NCBI RefSeq assembly: GCF_040730185.1
Contig: NZ_CP160402.1
Location: 4,030,001-4,094,000, forward strand
Origin: Streptomyces sp. Je 1-332
GTDB lineage: Bacteria; Actinomycetota; Actinomycetes; Streptomycetales; Streptomycetaceae
Direction: 5' to 3'
Length of the DNA stretch: 64,000 nucleotides
The position numbers and the translations under genes were made by a program. The stretch's first letter is position 1, and the number at the start of each line of letters is the position of its first letter. The notes below the pieces were generated by a model. That model made no database searches. It worked only from the letters and a program-made list of their open reading frames with translations, and was not told where the DNA came from. Below, piece by piece: positions 52,129 through 61,643 of this stretch.

Positions 52129-52440
52129 ATGGCACAGACATTGCGACCGAACACCGCCGGCTCTCTCTTCGCCACGGACGGCAAGGCCCATCCCATGCAG
52201 GACACGCTGCTCGGCGTGACCCTGATCCTGGGTGTGATCGCCTTCGTCACGGCGATGTTCCACAACCTGCACCTGCTCAGCTCATGGGCCGGCCTGGTGG
52301 GAATCGCCACGGGTGCTTGGGGACAGTTCATCTCCGAGACGACCCGCGAACGCTTCGGCCTGATCCTCGGCCTCGGCGCATCGGCGGTCGGATTCTTCCT
52401 GGGTATGGCCCACGGCGGACTCTTCGGCGGGCTTTGGTAG
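52129..52440 (+). CDS. Small membrane protein of unknown function
   Basis: A 103-residue protein with three hydrophobic segments at about residues 26-46, 52-66 and 76-98. The C-terminus is rich in Gly and Phe (GLFGGLW). ATG at 52129 has GGAGGTGCC upstream. It is divergent from rpsF by 276 bases and is followed by a small terminator. I do not recognise a named family. Confidence 0.78.
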   Translation: MAQTLRPNTAGSLFATDGKAHPMQDTLLGVTLILGVIAFVTAMFHNLHLLSSWAGLVGIATGAWGQFISETTRERFGLILGLGASAVGFFLGMAHGGLFGGLW

Positions 52441-52450
52441 CCGCCCCTCG

Positions 52451-52480
52451 ACGCCCCCGCCGCGCCTAGGGCGGGGGCGT
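52451..52480 (+). terminator. Terminator after the small membrane protein
   Basis: ACGCCCCCGC (52451-52460) pairs perfectly with GCGGGGGCGT (52471-52480), with a ten-base loop. Confidence 0.75.
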
Positions 52481-52586
52481 AGGTCCCGTACGCCCAGACG
52501 GGGCGCTCTCGGGGCACAGTAGGCTTCGGCGCGAGAGCCGGAGCCCCTGTACCCATGGGGACACACCAGCCCGAGGAGCGCCCCGA

Positions 52587-53708
52587 ATGAGTCTGACCCT
52601 GAGGACCATCAGTCGCGAGCAGCATCTGGCGTATATCCAGAGCCTGCCGTCGGCAAGTCATTGCCAGGTCCCGGCATGGGCGGATGTGAAGAGTGAATGG
52701 CGTTCGGAGAACCTGGGCTGGTTCGACGACCGGACCGGCGAACTCGTCGGTGCGGGCCTGGTGCTCTACCGGCAGTTGCCCAAGGTGAAGCGCTATCTCG
52801 CGTACCTCCCCGAGGGCCCGGTCATCAATTGGTACGCCCCGAACCTGGACGACTGGCTGCAGCCGATGCTCGCGCATCTGAAGCGGCAGGGCGCCTTCTC
52901 CGTGAAGATGGGCCCGCCGGTCGTCATCCGGCGCTGGGACGCTCCCGCGATCAAGTCCGGCATCCAGAACCCGGACGTGAAGCGCCTGCGGGACGTCGAG
53001 GCCTCGCACATCGAACCGCGCGCCTTCGAAGTCTCCGACCGGCTGCGGAAGATGGGCTGGCAGCAGGGCGAGGACGGCGGCGCCGGCTTCGGTGACGTCC
53101 AGCCGCGTTATGTCTTCCAAGTCCCGCTGGCCAACCGCTCCTTGGACGAGGTCCTCAAGGGCTTCAACCAGCTGTGGCGACGCAACATCAAGAAGGCCGA
53201 GAAGGCCGGCGTCGAGGTCGTCCAGGGCGGTTACGAGGACCTCGCCGAGTGGCAGCGCCTGTACGAGATCACCGCTGTCCGCGACAAGTTCCGTCCGCGG
53301 CCGCTGGGTTACTTCCAGCAGATGTGGCGGGCCCTCAACTCCGAGGACCCCAACCGCATGCGGCTGTACTTCGCGCGGCACAACGGCGTGAACCTGTCCG
53401 CGGCGACGATGCTCGTCGTCGGCGGCCATGTCTGGTACTCCTACGGCGCCTCGGACAACATCGGCCGTGAGGTCAGGCCCTCGAACGCGATGCAGTGGCG
53501 GATGCTCCGGGACGCCTACGCACTCGGCGCCACCGTCTACGACTTGCGGGGCATCTCCGACTCCCTGGACGAGACGGACCACCTCTTCGGACTGATTCAG
53601 TTCAAGGTGGGCACGGGTGGAGAGGCTGTCGAGTACATCGGCGAGTGGGACTTCCCCCTCAACAAGCTGCTCCACAAGGCGCTCGACATCTACATGTCGC
53701 GCCGCTGA
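52587..53708 (+). CDS. femX: FemABX family peptidyltransferase (FemX-like)
   Basis: A 373-residue enzyme that adds the first glycine to the lysine or diaminopimelate side chain of lipid II, using glycyl-tRNA. Two GNAT-like halves are visible: SHCQVPAWADVKSEWRSENLGWFDD in the first and YDLRGISDSLDETDHLFGLIQFKVGTGGEAVEYIGEWDFPL in the second. NQLWRRNIKKAEKAGVEVV matches the tRNA-contact helix. Streptomyces has a Gly cross-bridge made by FemX. ATG at 52587 has GAGGAG before it. It leads a short run with the racemase-like gene. Confidence 0.92.
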   Translation: MSLTLRTISREQHLAYIQSLPSASHCQVPAWADVKSEWRSENLGWFDDRTGELVGAGLVLYRQLPKVKRYLAYLPEGPVINWYAPNLDDWLQPMLAHLKRQGAFSVKMGPPVVIRRWDAPAIKSGIQNPDVKRLRDVEASHIEPRAFEVSDRLRKMGWQQGEDGGAGFGDVQPRYVFQVPLANRSLDEVLKGFNQLWRRNIKKAEKAGVEVVQGGYEDLAEWQRLYEITAVRDKFRPRPLGYFQQMWRALNSEDPNRMRLYFARHNGVNLSAATMLVVGGHVWYSYGASDNIGREVRPSNAMQWRMLRDAYALGATVYDLRGISDSLDETDHLFGLIQFKVGTGGEAVEYIGEWDFPLNKLLHKALDIYMSRR

Positions 53709-53798
53709 CCGCACCGCCCCGGCACAACTCGCACCACCCGACATAGTCTTCATATCTCTGATACACCGCAGCCACGAGAAAGGTTCCGGGATCCGGCC

Positions 53799-54830
53799 AT
53801 GGCGCTCACGCTCTATGTCGACACCGCGCGCTGGCGGGCACACCACAAGCACGTGCTGGAGCAGTTCCCGGGAATCGTCCCGGTCTGCAAGGGCAACGGC
53901 TACGGCTTCGGTCATGAGCGCCTCGCGGAAGAAGCGACCCGCTTCGGCTCCGACGTCCTCGCCGTCGGCACCACGTACGAAGCAGCCCGGATCAAGGACT
54001 GGTTCAGCGGTGACCTGCTGGTCCTGACCCCGTTCCGGCGGGGCGAGGAGCCCGTGCCGCTGCCCGACCGCGTCATCCGCTCCGTGTCCTCCCTGGACGG
54101 CGTACACGGCCTCGTGGGCGCCCGCGTCGTCATCGAGGTCATGTCCTCGATGAAGCGGCACGGCGTGAGCGAGCAGGAGCTCTCACAGCTCCACGCGGCC
54201 ATCGAGGACGTACGGCTCGAGGGCTTCGCGATCCACCTGCCGCTGGACCGCACCGACGGCTCGGACGCCGTCGAGGAGGTCATCGGCTGGATGGACCGGC
54301 TGCGTGCCGCCCGTCTTCCGCTGCACACCATGTTCGTCAGCCACCTCAAGGCCAACGAACTCGCCCGCCTGCAGCAGCAGTTCCCTCAGACGCGCTTCCG
54401 CGCACGCATCGGTACGCATCTTTGGCTGGGCGATCACGAGGCCACCGAGTACCGCGGCGCCGTCCTTGACGTCACGCAGGTGACGAAGGGCGACCGCTTC
54501 GGCTACCGCCAGCAGAAGGTCGCCTCCGACGGCTGGCTGGTCGTCGTCGCGGGCGGCACCTCGCACGGCGTCGGCCTGGAGGCACCGAAGGCGCTGCACG
54601 GGATGGTCCCGCGGGCGAAGGGCGTGGCCCGCGCGGGCCTCGCGACCGTCAACCGCAACCTCTCGCCGTTCGTCTGGGGCGGCAAGCAGCGCTGGTTCGC
54701 GGAGCCGCCGCACATGCAGGTCTCCATCCTCTTCGTGCCCTCGGACGCTCCCGAGCCGAAGGTGGGCGAGGAATTGGTGGCCCATCTGCGGCACACCACC
54801 ACGCAGTTCGACCGCATCGTCGACCGCTGA
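53799..54830 (+). CDS. Alanine racemase-like PLP protein (divergent)
   Basis: A 343-residue fold-type III PLP protein. The lysine is in VCKGNGYGFGHERLAEEATRFGSDVLAVGT, which corresponds to VKANAYGHG of true alanine racemases. The C-terminal beta domain is short, and the usual catalytic tyrosine motif is not obvious; RARIGTHLWLGDHEA occupies its place. The activity is uncertain: a racemase with another substrate or a non-racemase is possible. It follows femX by 90 bases, and next come GT87 and a class A PBP, so a cell-wall role is likely. ATG at 53799. Confidence 0.87.
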   Translation: MALTLYVDTARWRAHHKHVLEQFPGIVPVCKGNGYGFGHERLAEEATRFGSDVLAVGTTYEAARIKDWFSGDLLVLTPFRRGEEPVPLPDRVIRSVSSLDGVHGLVGARVVIEVMSSMKRHGVSEQELSQLHAAIEDVRLEGFAIHLPLDRTDGSDAVEEVIGWMDRLRAARLPLHTMFVSHLKANELARLQQQFPQTRFRARIGTHLWLGDHEATEYRGAVLDVTQVTKGDRFGYRQQKVASDGWLVVVAGGTSHGVGLEAPKALHGMVPRAKGVARAGLATVNRNLSPFVWGGKQRWFAEPPHMQVSILFVPSDAPEPKVGEELVAHLRHTTTQFDRIVDR

Positions 54831-54857
54831 TCACGGGCAGGACGAGCCGAACACAGT

Positions 54858-54899
54858 CTGAAGGGCCGGGAGCGACAGTTGTCGCTCCCGGCCCTTCAG
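54858..54899. terminator. Bidirectional terminator with a 19-bp stem
   Basis: Perfectly complementary arms at 54858-54876 and 54881-54899 with the loop AGTT, between the convergent racemase-like and GT87 genes. Confidence 0.93.
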
Positions 54900-54930
54900 T
54901 CGTTCCAGGCCACCTCGCTGGCGCGTTCGC

Positions 54931-56469
54931 TCAGGGCGAAACGTCGGTCGACGCCGATCCCCACCGCACCTGGGGGCCCTCGGTGGAGTGCACCGTCTGC
55001 CGTGGCGGATGAGCCGCCTGGCCGAGGACGAAGACGTCCTGTGCGCCGTCCAGGACGCCTCCTGAGGGGTCATCGTCACCGGACCGCCGCACCGGGTCCC
55101 GCTCCGGCATCAGGATGTCGCGTACGACCACGGCGCACAGGTACAGCGTCCCCAGCAGGTGGACCACGATCGCGAGTTGATAGCCCTCGGTCGGCAGGCC
55201 CTTGTGGGCGTCTCCGCTTGTCGTGTACGCGAGGTACAGCCAGATCCCCAGGAAGTACCCGACCTCGCAGGCCTGCCAGATCAGGAAGTCACGCCAGCGC
55301 GGCCGGGCAAGCGCCGCGAGGGGGATCAGCCACAGTACGTACTGCGGCGAGTAGACCTTGTTGGTGAGGATGAACGCGGCGACCACCAGGAAGGCGAGCT
55401 GCGCGAAGCGCGGTCGACGCGGCGCCGTCAGGCCCAGCGCGCCGACCCCGAGGCAGGCAAGCAGCATCAGAGCGGTCGCCAGGGTGTTGACCGTATCCGT
55501 GGACAGCGGGTCGTCCATGCGCTGCGAGAGAATCAGCCAGAACGAGCCGAAGTCGACGCCTCGCTCCTGGCTGAAGGTGTAGAACTTCGCCCAGCCCTCG
55601 CGGATGTGAAATCCCGTCGCGTCGTGCGTGATCATCACGGGCAGGTTCACCACGAGCCAGGCCCCAACCGCGGCCCCGGCCGTCGTGAGGAACGGCCTCC
55701 AGCGCCCTGCCCGCCAGCACAGGATGAGCAGCGGGCCGAGCAGCAGCGCCGGGTAGAGCTTCGCGGCGGTGGCAAGGCCCAGCAGGACGCCCGCCGAGAA
55801 CGTGCCCCCACGCGCCCACATCAACATCGCGGCGGCCGTGAGAGCGACGGCGAAGAGGTCCCAGTTGATGGTGGCCGTCAGCGCGAAGGCGGGCGCCAGG
55901 GCGACCATCAGGCCGTCCCAGGGACGGCGCCTGTGGGTGCGGGCGACACAGACGGCGATGACCGCCGTGCAGGCCATCAGCATCCCGGCATTGACCATCC
56001 AGTAGAACTTCTCCTGGTGCTGGATGCTGCCGCTGCCAGGGGTCAGCCAGGAGGCCACCTCCATGAACACACCGGTCAGCACCGGGTACTCGAGGTACTC
56101 CATATCGCCGGGCAGCTTGTCGAAGTAGGGCACGAGCCCGTCGGCGAAACCGCGCCCCTGGTAGAGGTGCGGGATGTCGGAGTAGCAGGCATGCGTGTAC
56201 TGCGAGCTCGCACCCTGGAACCATGCGCCGTCGTAGCAAGGCATCTTCTGCACCATGCCGAGTGCGAACATCCCGATGGCCACGAGCGCGATGACGCGTA
56301 CGGGGGTCAACCGTGTCGCCGCGTACAGCACTCTGCGGCCGATGGGTCCACCGATCAGCTCGCTGCCGGCCGCGGCGACCTCATCCTCCTTGGTCGGCTG
56401 TACCGGCTCCGGCTGTTGTGCACTGGGGTTCTTGTGCACGCTCGTGCGCGTCGTCTCTGCACTGGGCAT
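54931..56469 (-). CDS. GT87 family integral membrane glycosyltransferase
   Basis: A 512-residue protein with about ten hydrophobic helices between residues 60 and 460. After the first helix come the extracytoplasmic YDGAWFQGASSQYTHACYSDIPHLYQGRGF and the YLEYPVLTG motif, characteristic of polyprenol-phosphate-mannose-dependent mannosyltransferases such as those of mycobacterial lipomannan. Later NWDLFAVALTAAAM and ATAAKLYPALLLGPLLI are also family-typical. It should glycosylate an envelope lipid or protein. ATG at 56469. It is located next to a class A PBP on the same strand. Confidence 0.9.
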   Translation of the reverse strand: MPSAETTRTSVHKNPSAQQPEPVQPTKEDEVAAAGSELIGGPIGRRVLYAATRLTPVRVIALVAIGMFALGMVQKMPCYDGAWFQGASSQYTHACYSDIPHLYQGRGFADGLVPYFDKLPGDMEYLEYPVLTGVFMEVASWLTPGSGSIQHQEKFYWMVNAGMLMACTAVIAVCVARTHRRRPWDGLMVALAPAFALTATINWDLFAVALTAAAMLMWARGGTFSAGVLLGLATAAKLYPALLLGPLLILCWRAGRWRPFLTTAGAAVGAWLVVNLPVMITHDATGFHIREGWAKFYTFSQERGVDFGSFWLILSQRMDDPLSTDTVNTLATALMLLACLGVGALGLTAPRRPRFAQLAFLVVAAFILTNKVYSPQYVLWLIPLAALARPRWRDFLIWQACEVGYFLGIWLYLAYTTSGDAHKGLPTEGYQLAIVVHLLGTLYLCAVVVRDILMPERDPVRRSGDDDPSGGVLDGAQDVFVLGQAAHPPRQTVHSTEGPQVRWGSASTDVSP

Positions 56470-56505
56470 GCCGCACATCCTGCCGTACGCACCTGAGAAC
56501 ACGGC

Positions 56506-56540
56506 GAGGGCCGCCACACCGGTGCGGTGTGGCGGCCCTC
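56506..56540 (-). terminator. Terminator after the class A PBP gene
   Basis: A 15-bp stem, GAGGGCCGCCACACC (56506-56520) with its complement at 56526-56540, and a 5-base loop. It lies between the PBP stop and the GT87 start, downstream of the tandem parS. Confidence 0.85.
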
Positions 56541-56559
56541 GTCAACGCTCAGTGGCGCA

Positions 56560-56594
56560 TGTTTCACGTGAAACAGCGCGTTTCACGTGAAACA
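56560..56594. promoter_or_regulatory. Two tandem parS sites
   Basis: TGTTTCACGTGAAACA (56560-56575) and CGTTTCACGTGAAACA (56579-56594), centres 19 bases apart. Together with GCAT/ATGC flanks the pair forms one near-palindrome of 41 bases. They lie directly downstream of the PBP stop. Confidence 0.96.
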
Positions 56595-56612
56595 TGCTCA
56601 CGGGGGAGCAGC

Positions 56613-59363
56613 TCAGCCTCCCGGGCCCCCGAGCCAGCCTCCGTTGTCGTTTCCGTTGTTGCCTCCGCCACCGGTCGGTTCATCGGTGGCCGGTGGCGAC
56701 TCCCCGCCAGTACTGCCCTCGTTCTCCCCGCCTCCCGACACACCACCGTTGTTGTTGCACTGCCAGTCCCAGTCAGCACAGGACTCACCGGGATCAGGGC
56801 TGTCCGACGGGCTCGGGGACGGCCCACTGTCCGAAGGACTCGGCGTGGGTGACGTCTCCGGCTCCTCGGTCTTCGACGGGGTCGGGCTCGGGGCGGGCGG
56901 CGGGGTCTCACCGACGACCGAACCGATCGGCTCCGGGACGGGGAAGGGGATCACACGAGCGCCCTTCAGGGCCTGCTCCATGTAGCTCTTCCAGATCTGC
57001 GCGGGGAACGAGGCACCGTGGATCTTCTCCTCGCCACCCGTGCCGAACATCTCCAGGAACTGGCGCTTCTTGTTCCCCTCGTTGTCGTCGAGGCGGTACA
57101 TGCTGATGGCGGTCGACAGCTGCGGGGTGTACCCGACGAACCAGGCGGACTTGTTGCCATCGGTCGTACCGGTCTTACCCGCCACCTGGCGGCCACTCAG
57201 CTGGGCCGAGGTGCCCGTGCCCTTCTCGACGACGGTCCTGAGCACGTCGGTGACGTTGTCGGCGACCGACTGATCGAAGGCCCGCTTGGGCAGCGCGTCG
57301 TGCTGATAGACGGTGTTGCCCTTGTGCTCGACCTTCGTGACCGAGTACGGCTCGTTCTGCTTGCCGCGCGCCGCAAAGGTGGAGTACGCGCCGGCCATGC
57401 GGATCGCGCTCGGAGAGGACGTACCGAGGGAGAAGGACGGGTAGTTGGCGCTGGCCAGGCTGTTCTCCTTGATGCCGGAGGCGATGGCAGCCTCCTTCAC
57501 CTTGTCCAGGCCGACGTCCATGCCGAGCTGCACATAGGCCGAGTTGACGGACTCCCGCATCGCTTCACGGAGGTCGATCTGGTAGGTCGGCGCGTTGTAC
57601 GACTGGTCACCGTCGTTGGTCTGCAGCCACTCCTTGCCTTCTCGGTCCGTCCAGATACTGCCGTCGTAGTTCTTGATCTTGAGCTTGTTCTTGCCGCTGT
57701 AGAGGCTCTTGGGGTTGACGATCGTGCGCTGGCCCTCGCCTTGGTCCGGCAACCCCTCCTTGTCGCGGGTTCCGTCCTTGAAAGCCGCTGCCAGCACGAA
57801 GGGCTTGAAGGTCGAGCCGACCTGCGCACCGGTCTGGTCCGCGTTGTTGGTGAAGTGCTTGGTCGCGTCCTCACCGCCGTAGATGGCCTCGATGGCCCCG
57901 TCCTCGGGATTCACGGACGCGCCGCCGAACTGGACGTGGGTGTCCTTGTCCGGTCGCTGTTTGGGCTTGATCTTCGCCTTGCGGACCTTCTCCACGGACT
58001 TCTCGAGCTTGTCGACCTTGGACTTGCTGAAGGTCGTGTGGATCTCGTAGCCGCCCCGCTGGAGGTCGTTGGCCGTGATCTCGCCGTCGCTGTTGTTGAT
58101 CACGTAAGCCTTGGCAAGGTCGACCAGGTAACCGACCTGACCCCCCAGCAGCGCATTGGAGCGCGGGTTCTCCAATTCCGGGAAGTCCTCGTACTTCTTC
58201 CGGACCTCGGCGGTCAGGTGACCGTCCTTGACCTCTTCGTCGAGGATCCAGTTCCAACGCTTCTTGGCCCGCGCGGTGTTGGCTTCCCGCGAGGCCGCGG
58301 GGTCGACCTCCGGAGAGCCCGCCGGGTCGTAGTACGTGGCGCCCTTGAGAACCGTCGCCAGGAGTGCGCACTGGCTGGGGTTCAGTTCGGCGGCGTCCTT
58401 GCCGAAGTAGGCGCGGGCGGCGGCCTGGATGCCGTAGGCCCCACGACCGTAGTAGGCGGTGTTCAGATACCCCGCCATGATCTTCTCTTTGGACTCGGTC
58501 CTGCCGACCTTTATGGAGATGAAGAGCTCTTTGAACTTACGCGTGAACGTCTGCGACTGGTCGCCCAGGCGCGCGTTCTTCACGTACTGCTGGGTGATGG
58601 TCGAGCCACCCTGGGTCTCCCCGCCCTTGGCCATGTTGACCAGGGCGCGCGTGATGCCCATAGGGTCGATGCCCTTGTCGTCCTCGAACGACTTGTTCTC
58701 GGCCGAGATGACGGCGGTCCGCATCTCCTTGGGGATCTTGTCGTAGTCGATGATCTGGCGGTTCGTCTCACCACCGGTCGCGACCATCTGCTTGCCGTTG
58801 GCCCAGTAATAGACGTTGTTCTGCGCCTTGGCCGCTTCGTCGACCTTCGGCACCTCCACCAAGGCGTACGCGATTCCCGTGACCGCCATCAGGCCGCCGA
58901 GGAAACCGACGAACAGGCCGGTGACCAAACGCCATGACGGCACCCAGCGGCGCAGACCGTCCTTGTCCGCGCGCGGGTAGTCGATGAACCGCTTCTTGCG
59001 GGGCTCGTGGCCGCCACGGCCTCGGCCGCGACCAGGCCCGTTCGGGCCGCCGCCACCGCGCCGACCACCGCCGCCGGCGCCTCCGCGCCCGGCACCGGAT
59101 CCGTCGGCTGCTCTGCGTCGGCCTCCACCCGCGCCGACTGCGCCACTGCGCTGCGCGGCACGACGAGCCTCGGCACGGCCGCCGTAGGAGCGGTCCCCGT
59201 CGTCAGGGGCCCCTGCTCCGTGCGAGCCGGTTGAGGAAGTGGGCGATCCAGTGGCGCCACGCGGTGCCGCGCGGCGACCCGACGACGCGCCTGGGACGCC
59301 GCGTCTGGCCGCGGCGCGTCCACCGCCCTGCGGCTGCGGCGGTTTGCGACGGTGCTCGCTCAT
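56613..59363 (-). CDS. Class A penicillin-binding protein (transglycosylase/transpeptidase)
   Basis: A 916-residue bifunctional murein synthase. A Gly/Arg-rich cytoplasmic N-terminus of about 135 residues precedes one membrane helix (about 150-172). The GT51 domain has ISAENKSFEDDKGID (catalytic glutamate) and GGSTITQQYVKN. The transpeptidase domain has the catalytic serine in GSTFKP, SVN in RESVNSAYV and KTG in AGKTGTTDGNKSAWF. The last 80 residues are a Pro/Ser/Gly-rich tail. ATG at 59363. Together with FemX and GT87 it forms an envelope cluster. Confidence 0.96.
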   Translation of the reverse strand: MSEHRRKPPQPQGGGRAAARRGVPGASSGRRAAPRGATGSPTSSTGSHGAGAPDDGDRSYGGRAEARRAAQRSGAVGAGGGRRRAADGSGAGRGGAGGGGRRGGGGPNGPGRGRGRGGHEPRKKRFIDYPRADKDGLRRWVPSWRLVTGLFVGFLGGLMAVTGIAYALVEVPKVDEAAKAQNNVYYWANGKQMVATGGETNRQIIDYDKIPKEMRTAVISAENKSFEDDKGIDPMGITRALVNMAKGGETQGGSTITQQYVKNARLGDQSQTFTRKFKELFISIKVGRTESKEKIMAGYLNTAYYGRGAYGIQAAARAYFGKDAAELNPSQCALLATVLKGATYYDPAGSPEVDPAASREANTARAKKRWNWILDEEVKDGHLTAEVRKKYEDFPELENPRSNALLGGQVGYLVDLAKAYVINNSDGEITANDLQRGGYEIHTTFSKSKVDKLEKSVEKVRKAKIKPKQRPDKDTHVQFGGASVNPEDGAIEAIYGGEDATKHFTNNADQTGAQVGSTFKPFVLAAAFKDGTRDKEGLPDQGEGQRTIVNPKSLYSGKNKLKIKNYDGSIWTDREGKEWLQTNDGDQSYNAPTYQIDLREAMRESVNSAYVQLGMDVGLDKVKEAAIASGIKENSLASANYPSFSLGTSSPSAIRMAGAYSTFAARGKQNEPYSVTKVEHKGNTVYQHDALPKRAFDQSVADNVTDVLRTVVEKGTGTSAQLSGRQVAGKTGTTDGNKSAWFVGYTPQLSTAISMYRLDDNEGNKKRQFLEMFGTGGEEKIHGASFPAQIWKSYMEQALKGARVIPFPVPEPIGSVVGETPPPAPSPTPSKTEEPETSPTPSPSDSGPSPSPSDSPDPGESCADWDWQCNNNGGVSGGGENEGSTGGESPPATDEPTGGGGNNGNDNGGWLGGPGG

Positions 59364-59736
59364 CGAACGATTACTCCTCGGGCAGGCGCAGGTATCCGCG
59401 CCTGGAAACGGCGGCTGGTTTCCGGTCCCCCCGAAGTACGGATGCGCCCTTCTCAGCGCTCACCCGCACTACACCAGGGTCAACGACGCCCTCACGCGTC
59501 ACTTGGTTCCCGGCGGTCTGCATGGCGCACAGACTACGCACCGTCAAAACCCTCTTAGGGCAGAAGTTCACCCCAAATCAGGCAAGTCACTTCCTACGAA
59601 TCGGTGATGTGACGCCGTTCACCGTTTCCCCTCTTGTCTCAACAGGCGGGCCGTTCTATCGTCTCGATGTATCGAGTCGATACATCAGCTCGGCATAAAG
59701 ACCGTGTCGACAGACGCTGGCAGACGGGAGGCGAAG
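59364..59736. other. Gene-free divergent region between PBP and PadR genes
   Basis: 373 bases with the PBP promoter (minus) and the PadR promoter (plus). The clear element is the palindrome 59666-59686. No small gene could be supported. Confidence 0.6.
59666..59686. promoter_or_regulatory. PadR-type operator
   Basis: GATGTATCGA (59666-59675) and TCGATACATC (59677-59686) are perfect inverted arms around one G. The inner ATGTA/TACAT pattern matches known PadR operators. It lies 51-71 bases before the PadR start, so autoregulation is likely. Confidence 0.8.
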
Positions 59737-60423
59737 ATGAGCAGACGCTCCGGCATCCTCGAGTTCGCCGTGCTCGGCCTGCTGCGCGAGTCCCCGATGC
59801 ACGGCTATGAGCTGCGTAAACGGCTCAATACTTCACTGGGAGTGTTCCGCGCCTTCAGCTACGGGACGCTCTACCCCTGCCTCAAGACGCTGGTCGCCAA
59901 CGGCTGGTTGATCGAGGAATCGGGCGGCACCCCCGAGGAGGCCCTCGCGGCCCCCCTCTCCGGGCGCCGCGCCAAGATCGTCTATCGGCTGACGGCGGAA
60001 GGTAAGGAGCACTTCGAGGAGCTGCTCTCCCAGACCGGCCCCGACGCGTACGAGGACGAACACTTCGCCGCCCGCTTCGCCTTCTTCGGGCAGACATCGC
60101 GGGACGTACGCATGCGGGTCCTCGAGGGGCGTCGCAGCCGCCTCGAGGAGCGTCTGGAGAAGATGAGCGCCTCCCTGGCCCGAACCCGGGAGCGCCTGGA
60201 CGACTACACGCTTGAGCTGCAGCGGCACGGAATGGAGTCCGTGGAGCGCGAAGTGCGCTGGCTGAACGAGCTCATCGAGAGCGAGCGCGCGGGGCGGGAT
60301 CAGCAACGGTCCGCCCCGGACGGCTCCGCTCAGCACGACAGCACATCTGGGGAGTCGGGCGGCCTGCCCCGGCGGCGGGACACGAACCCGCCGCCGGATC
60401 CGTCCGATGACACCGCCAAGTGA
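59737..60423 (+). CDS. PadR family transcriptional regulator
   Basis: A 228-residue regulator. The winged helix is at about residues 1-90 ([52 protein letters not shown]). A C-terminal coiled coil follows ([44 protein letters not shown]), and the tail is disordered. ATG at 59737 has GGGAGGCG upstream; an ATG-like start 33 bases earlier is weaker. It is directly upstream of ino1 (60-base gap), so it may control inositol synthesis in addition to its own gene. Confidence 0.94.
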   Translation: MSRRSGILEFAVLGLLRESPMHGYELRKRLNTSLGVFRAFSYGTLYPCLKTLVANGWLIEESGGTPEEALAAPLSGRRAKIVYRLTAEGKEHFEELLSQTGPDAYEDEHFAARFAFFGQTSRDVRMRVLEGRRSRLEERLEKMSASLARTRERLDDYTLELQRHGMESVEREVRWLNELIESERAGRDQQRSAPDGSAQHDSTSGESGGLPRRRDTNPPPDPSDDTAK

Positions 60424-60482
60424 GGCACCGCGGTCCGCGGGGTCTCATCCGGAATACACAGATCACACAGGGAGCAACCGGA

Positions 60483-61565
60483 ATGGGTTCGGTTCGCGTA
60501 GCCATCGTCGGCGTGGGCAACTGCGCCGCCTCGCTGGTCCAGGGCGTCGAGTACTACAAGGACGCAGACCCGGACGCCAAGGTCCCGGGCCTGATGCACG
60601 TCCAGTTCGGCGAGTACCACGTCGGTGATGTCGAGTTCGTCGCCGCCTTCGACGTCGACGCCAAGAAGGTCGGGCTCGACCTCTCCGACGCCATCGGCGC
60701 CAGCGAGAACAACACCATCAAGATCTGCGACGTGCCGAACAAGGGCGTCGCCGTCCAGCGTGGCCACACGCACGACGGCCTGGGCAAGTACTACCGCCAG
60801 ACCATCGAGGAGTCCGCCGAGGCTCCCGTGGACGTCGTCCAGATCCTCAAGGACAAGCAGGTCGACGTTCTCGTCTGCTACCTGCCGGTGGGTTCCGAGG
60901 ACGCCGCGAAGTTCTACGCGCAGTGCGCCATCGACGCCAAGGTCGCCTTCGTCAACGCCCTCCCGGTCTTCATCGCCGGCACCAAGGAGTGGGCCGACAA
61001 GTTCACCGAGGCGGGCGTCCCGATCGTCGGCGACGACATCAAGTCCCAGGTCGGCGCCACCATCACGCACCGCGTGATGGCGAAGCTGTTCGAGGACCGC
61101 GGTGTCCGTCTTGAGCGCACCATGCAGCTCAACGTCGGCGGCAACATGGACTTCAAGAACATGTTGGAGCGTGACCGCCTCGAGTCGAAGAAGATCTCGA
61201 AGACGCAGGCCGTCACCTCGCAGATCCGCGACCGCGAGTTGGGCGAGAACAACGTCCACATCGGCCCGTCGGACTACGTCGCGTGGCTCGACGACCGCAA
61301 GTGGGCGTACGTCCGCCTCGAGGGCCGCGCCTTCGGTGACGTCCCGCTGAACCTGGAGTACAAGCTCGAGGTCTGGGACTCCCCGAACTCGGCCGGTGTC
61401 ATCATCGACGCCCTGCGCGCCGCGAAGATCGCCAAGGACCGCGGCATCGGCGGCCCGATCCTCTCCGCGTCCTCGTACTTCATGAAGTCCCCGCCGGTGC
61501 AGTACTTCGACGACGAGGCCTACGAGAACGTCGAGAAGTTCATCAAGGGCGAGGTCGAGCGCTGA
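60483..61565 (+). CDS. ino1: Inositol-3-phosphate synthase (Ino1)
   Basis: A 360-residue NAD-dependent enzyme that makes myo-inositol 1-phosphate (L-inositol 3-phosphate) from glucose 6-phosphate, the first step toward mycothiol and phosphatidylinositol in actinobacteria. The NAD motif is [20 protein letters not shown], and core blocks include [15 protein letters not shown] and [18 protein letters not shown] at 60483 has GGGAGC upstream. Followed by a 14-bp-stem terminator. Confidence 0.96.
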   Translation: MGSVRVAIVGVGNCAASLVQGVEYYKDADPDAKVPGLMHVQFGEYHVGDVEFVAAFDVDAKKVGLDLSDAIGASENNTIKICDVPNKGVAVQRGHTHDGLGKYYRQTIEESAEAPVDVVQILKDKQVDVLVCYLPVGSEDAAKFYAQCAIDAKVAFVNALPVFIAGTKEWADKFTEAGVPIVGDDIKSQVGATITHRVMAKLFEDRGVRLERTMQLNVGGNMDFKNMLERDRLESKKISKTQAVTSQIRDRELGENNVHIGPSDYVAWLDDRKWAYVRLEGRAFGDVPLNLEYKLEVWDSPNSAGVIIDALRAAKIAKDRGIGGPILSASSYFMKSPPVQYFDDEAYENVEKFIKGEVER

Positions 61566-61588
61566 AGCCCGCCGCTTGAACAGCTGTT

Positions 61589-61621
61589 GAGGGTCCCCGG
61601 GCAATCCGCCCGGGGACCCTC
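61589..61621 (+). terminator. Terminator after ino1
   Basis: GAGGGTCCCCGGGC (61589-61602) pairs perfectly with 61608-61621; five-base loop. Confidence 0.9.
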
Positions 61622-61643
61622 CTCGTATGTGAGGCTGTGCCCC

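Noticed and set aside
51834..54161. 775-codon open frame opposite femX and the racemase-like gene
   Set aside because: Antisense shadow that crosses the rpsF leader and several real genes.
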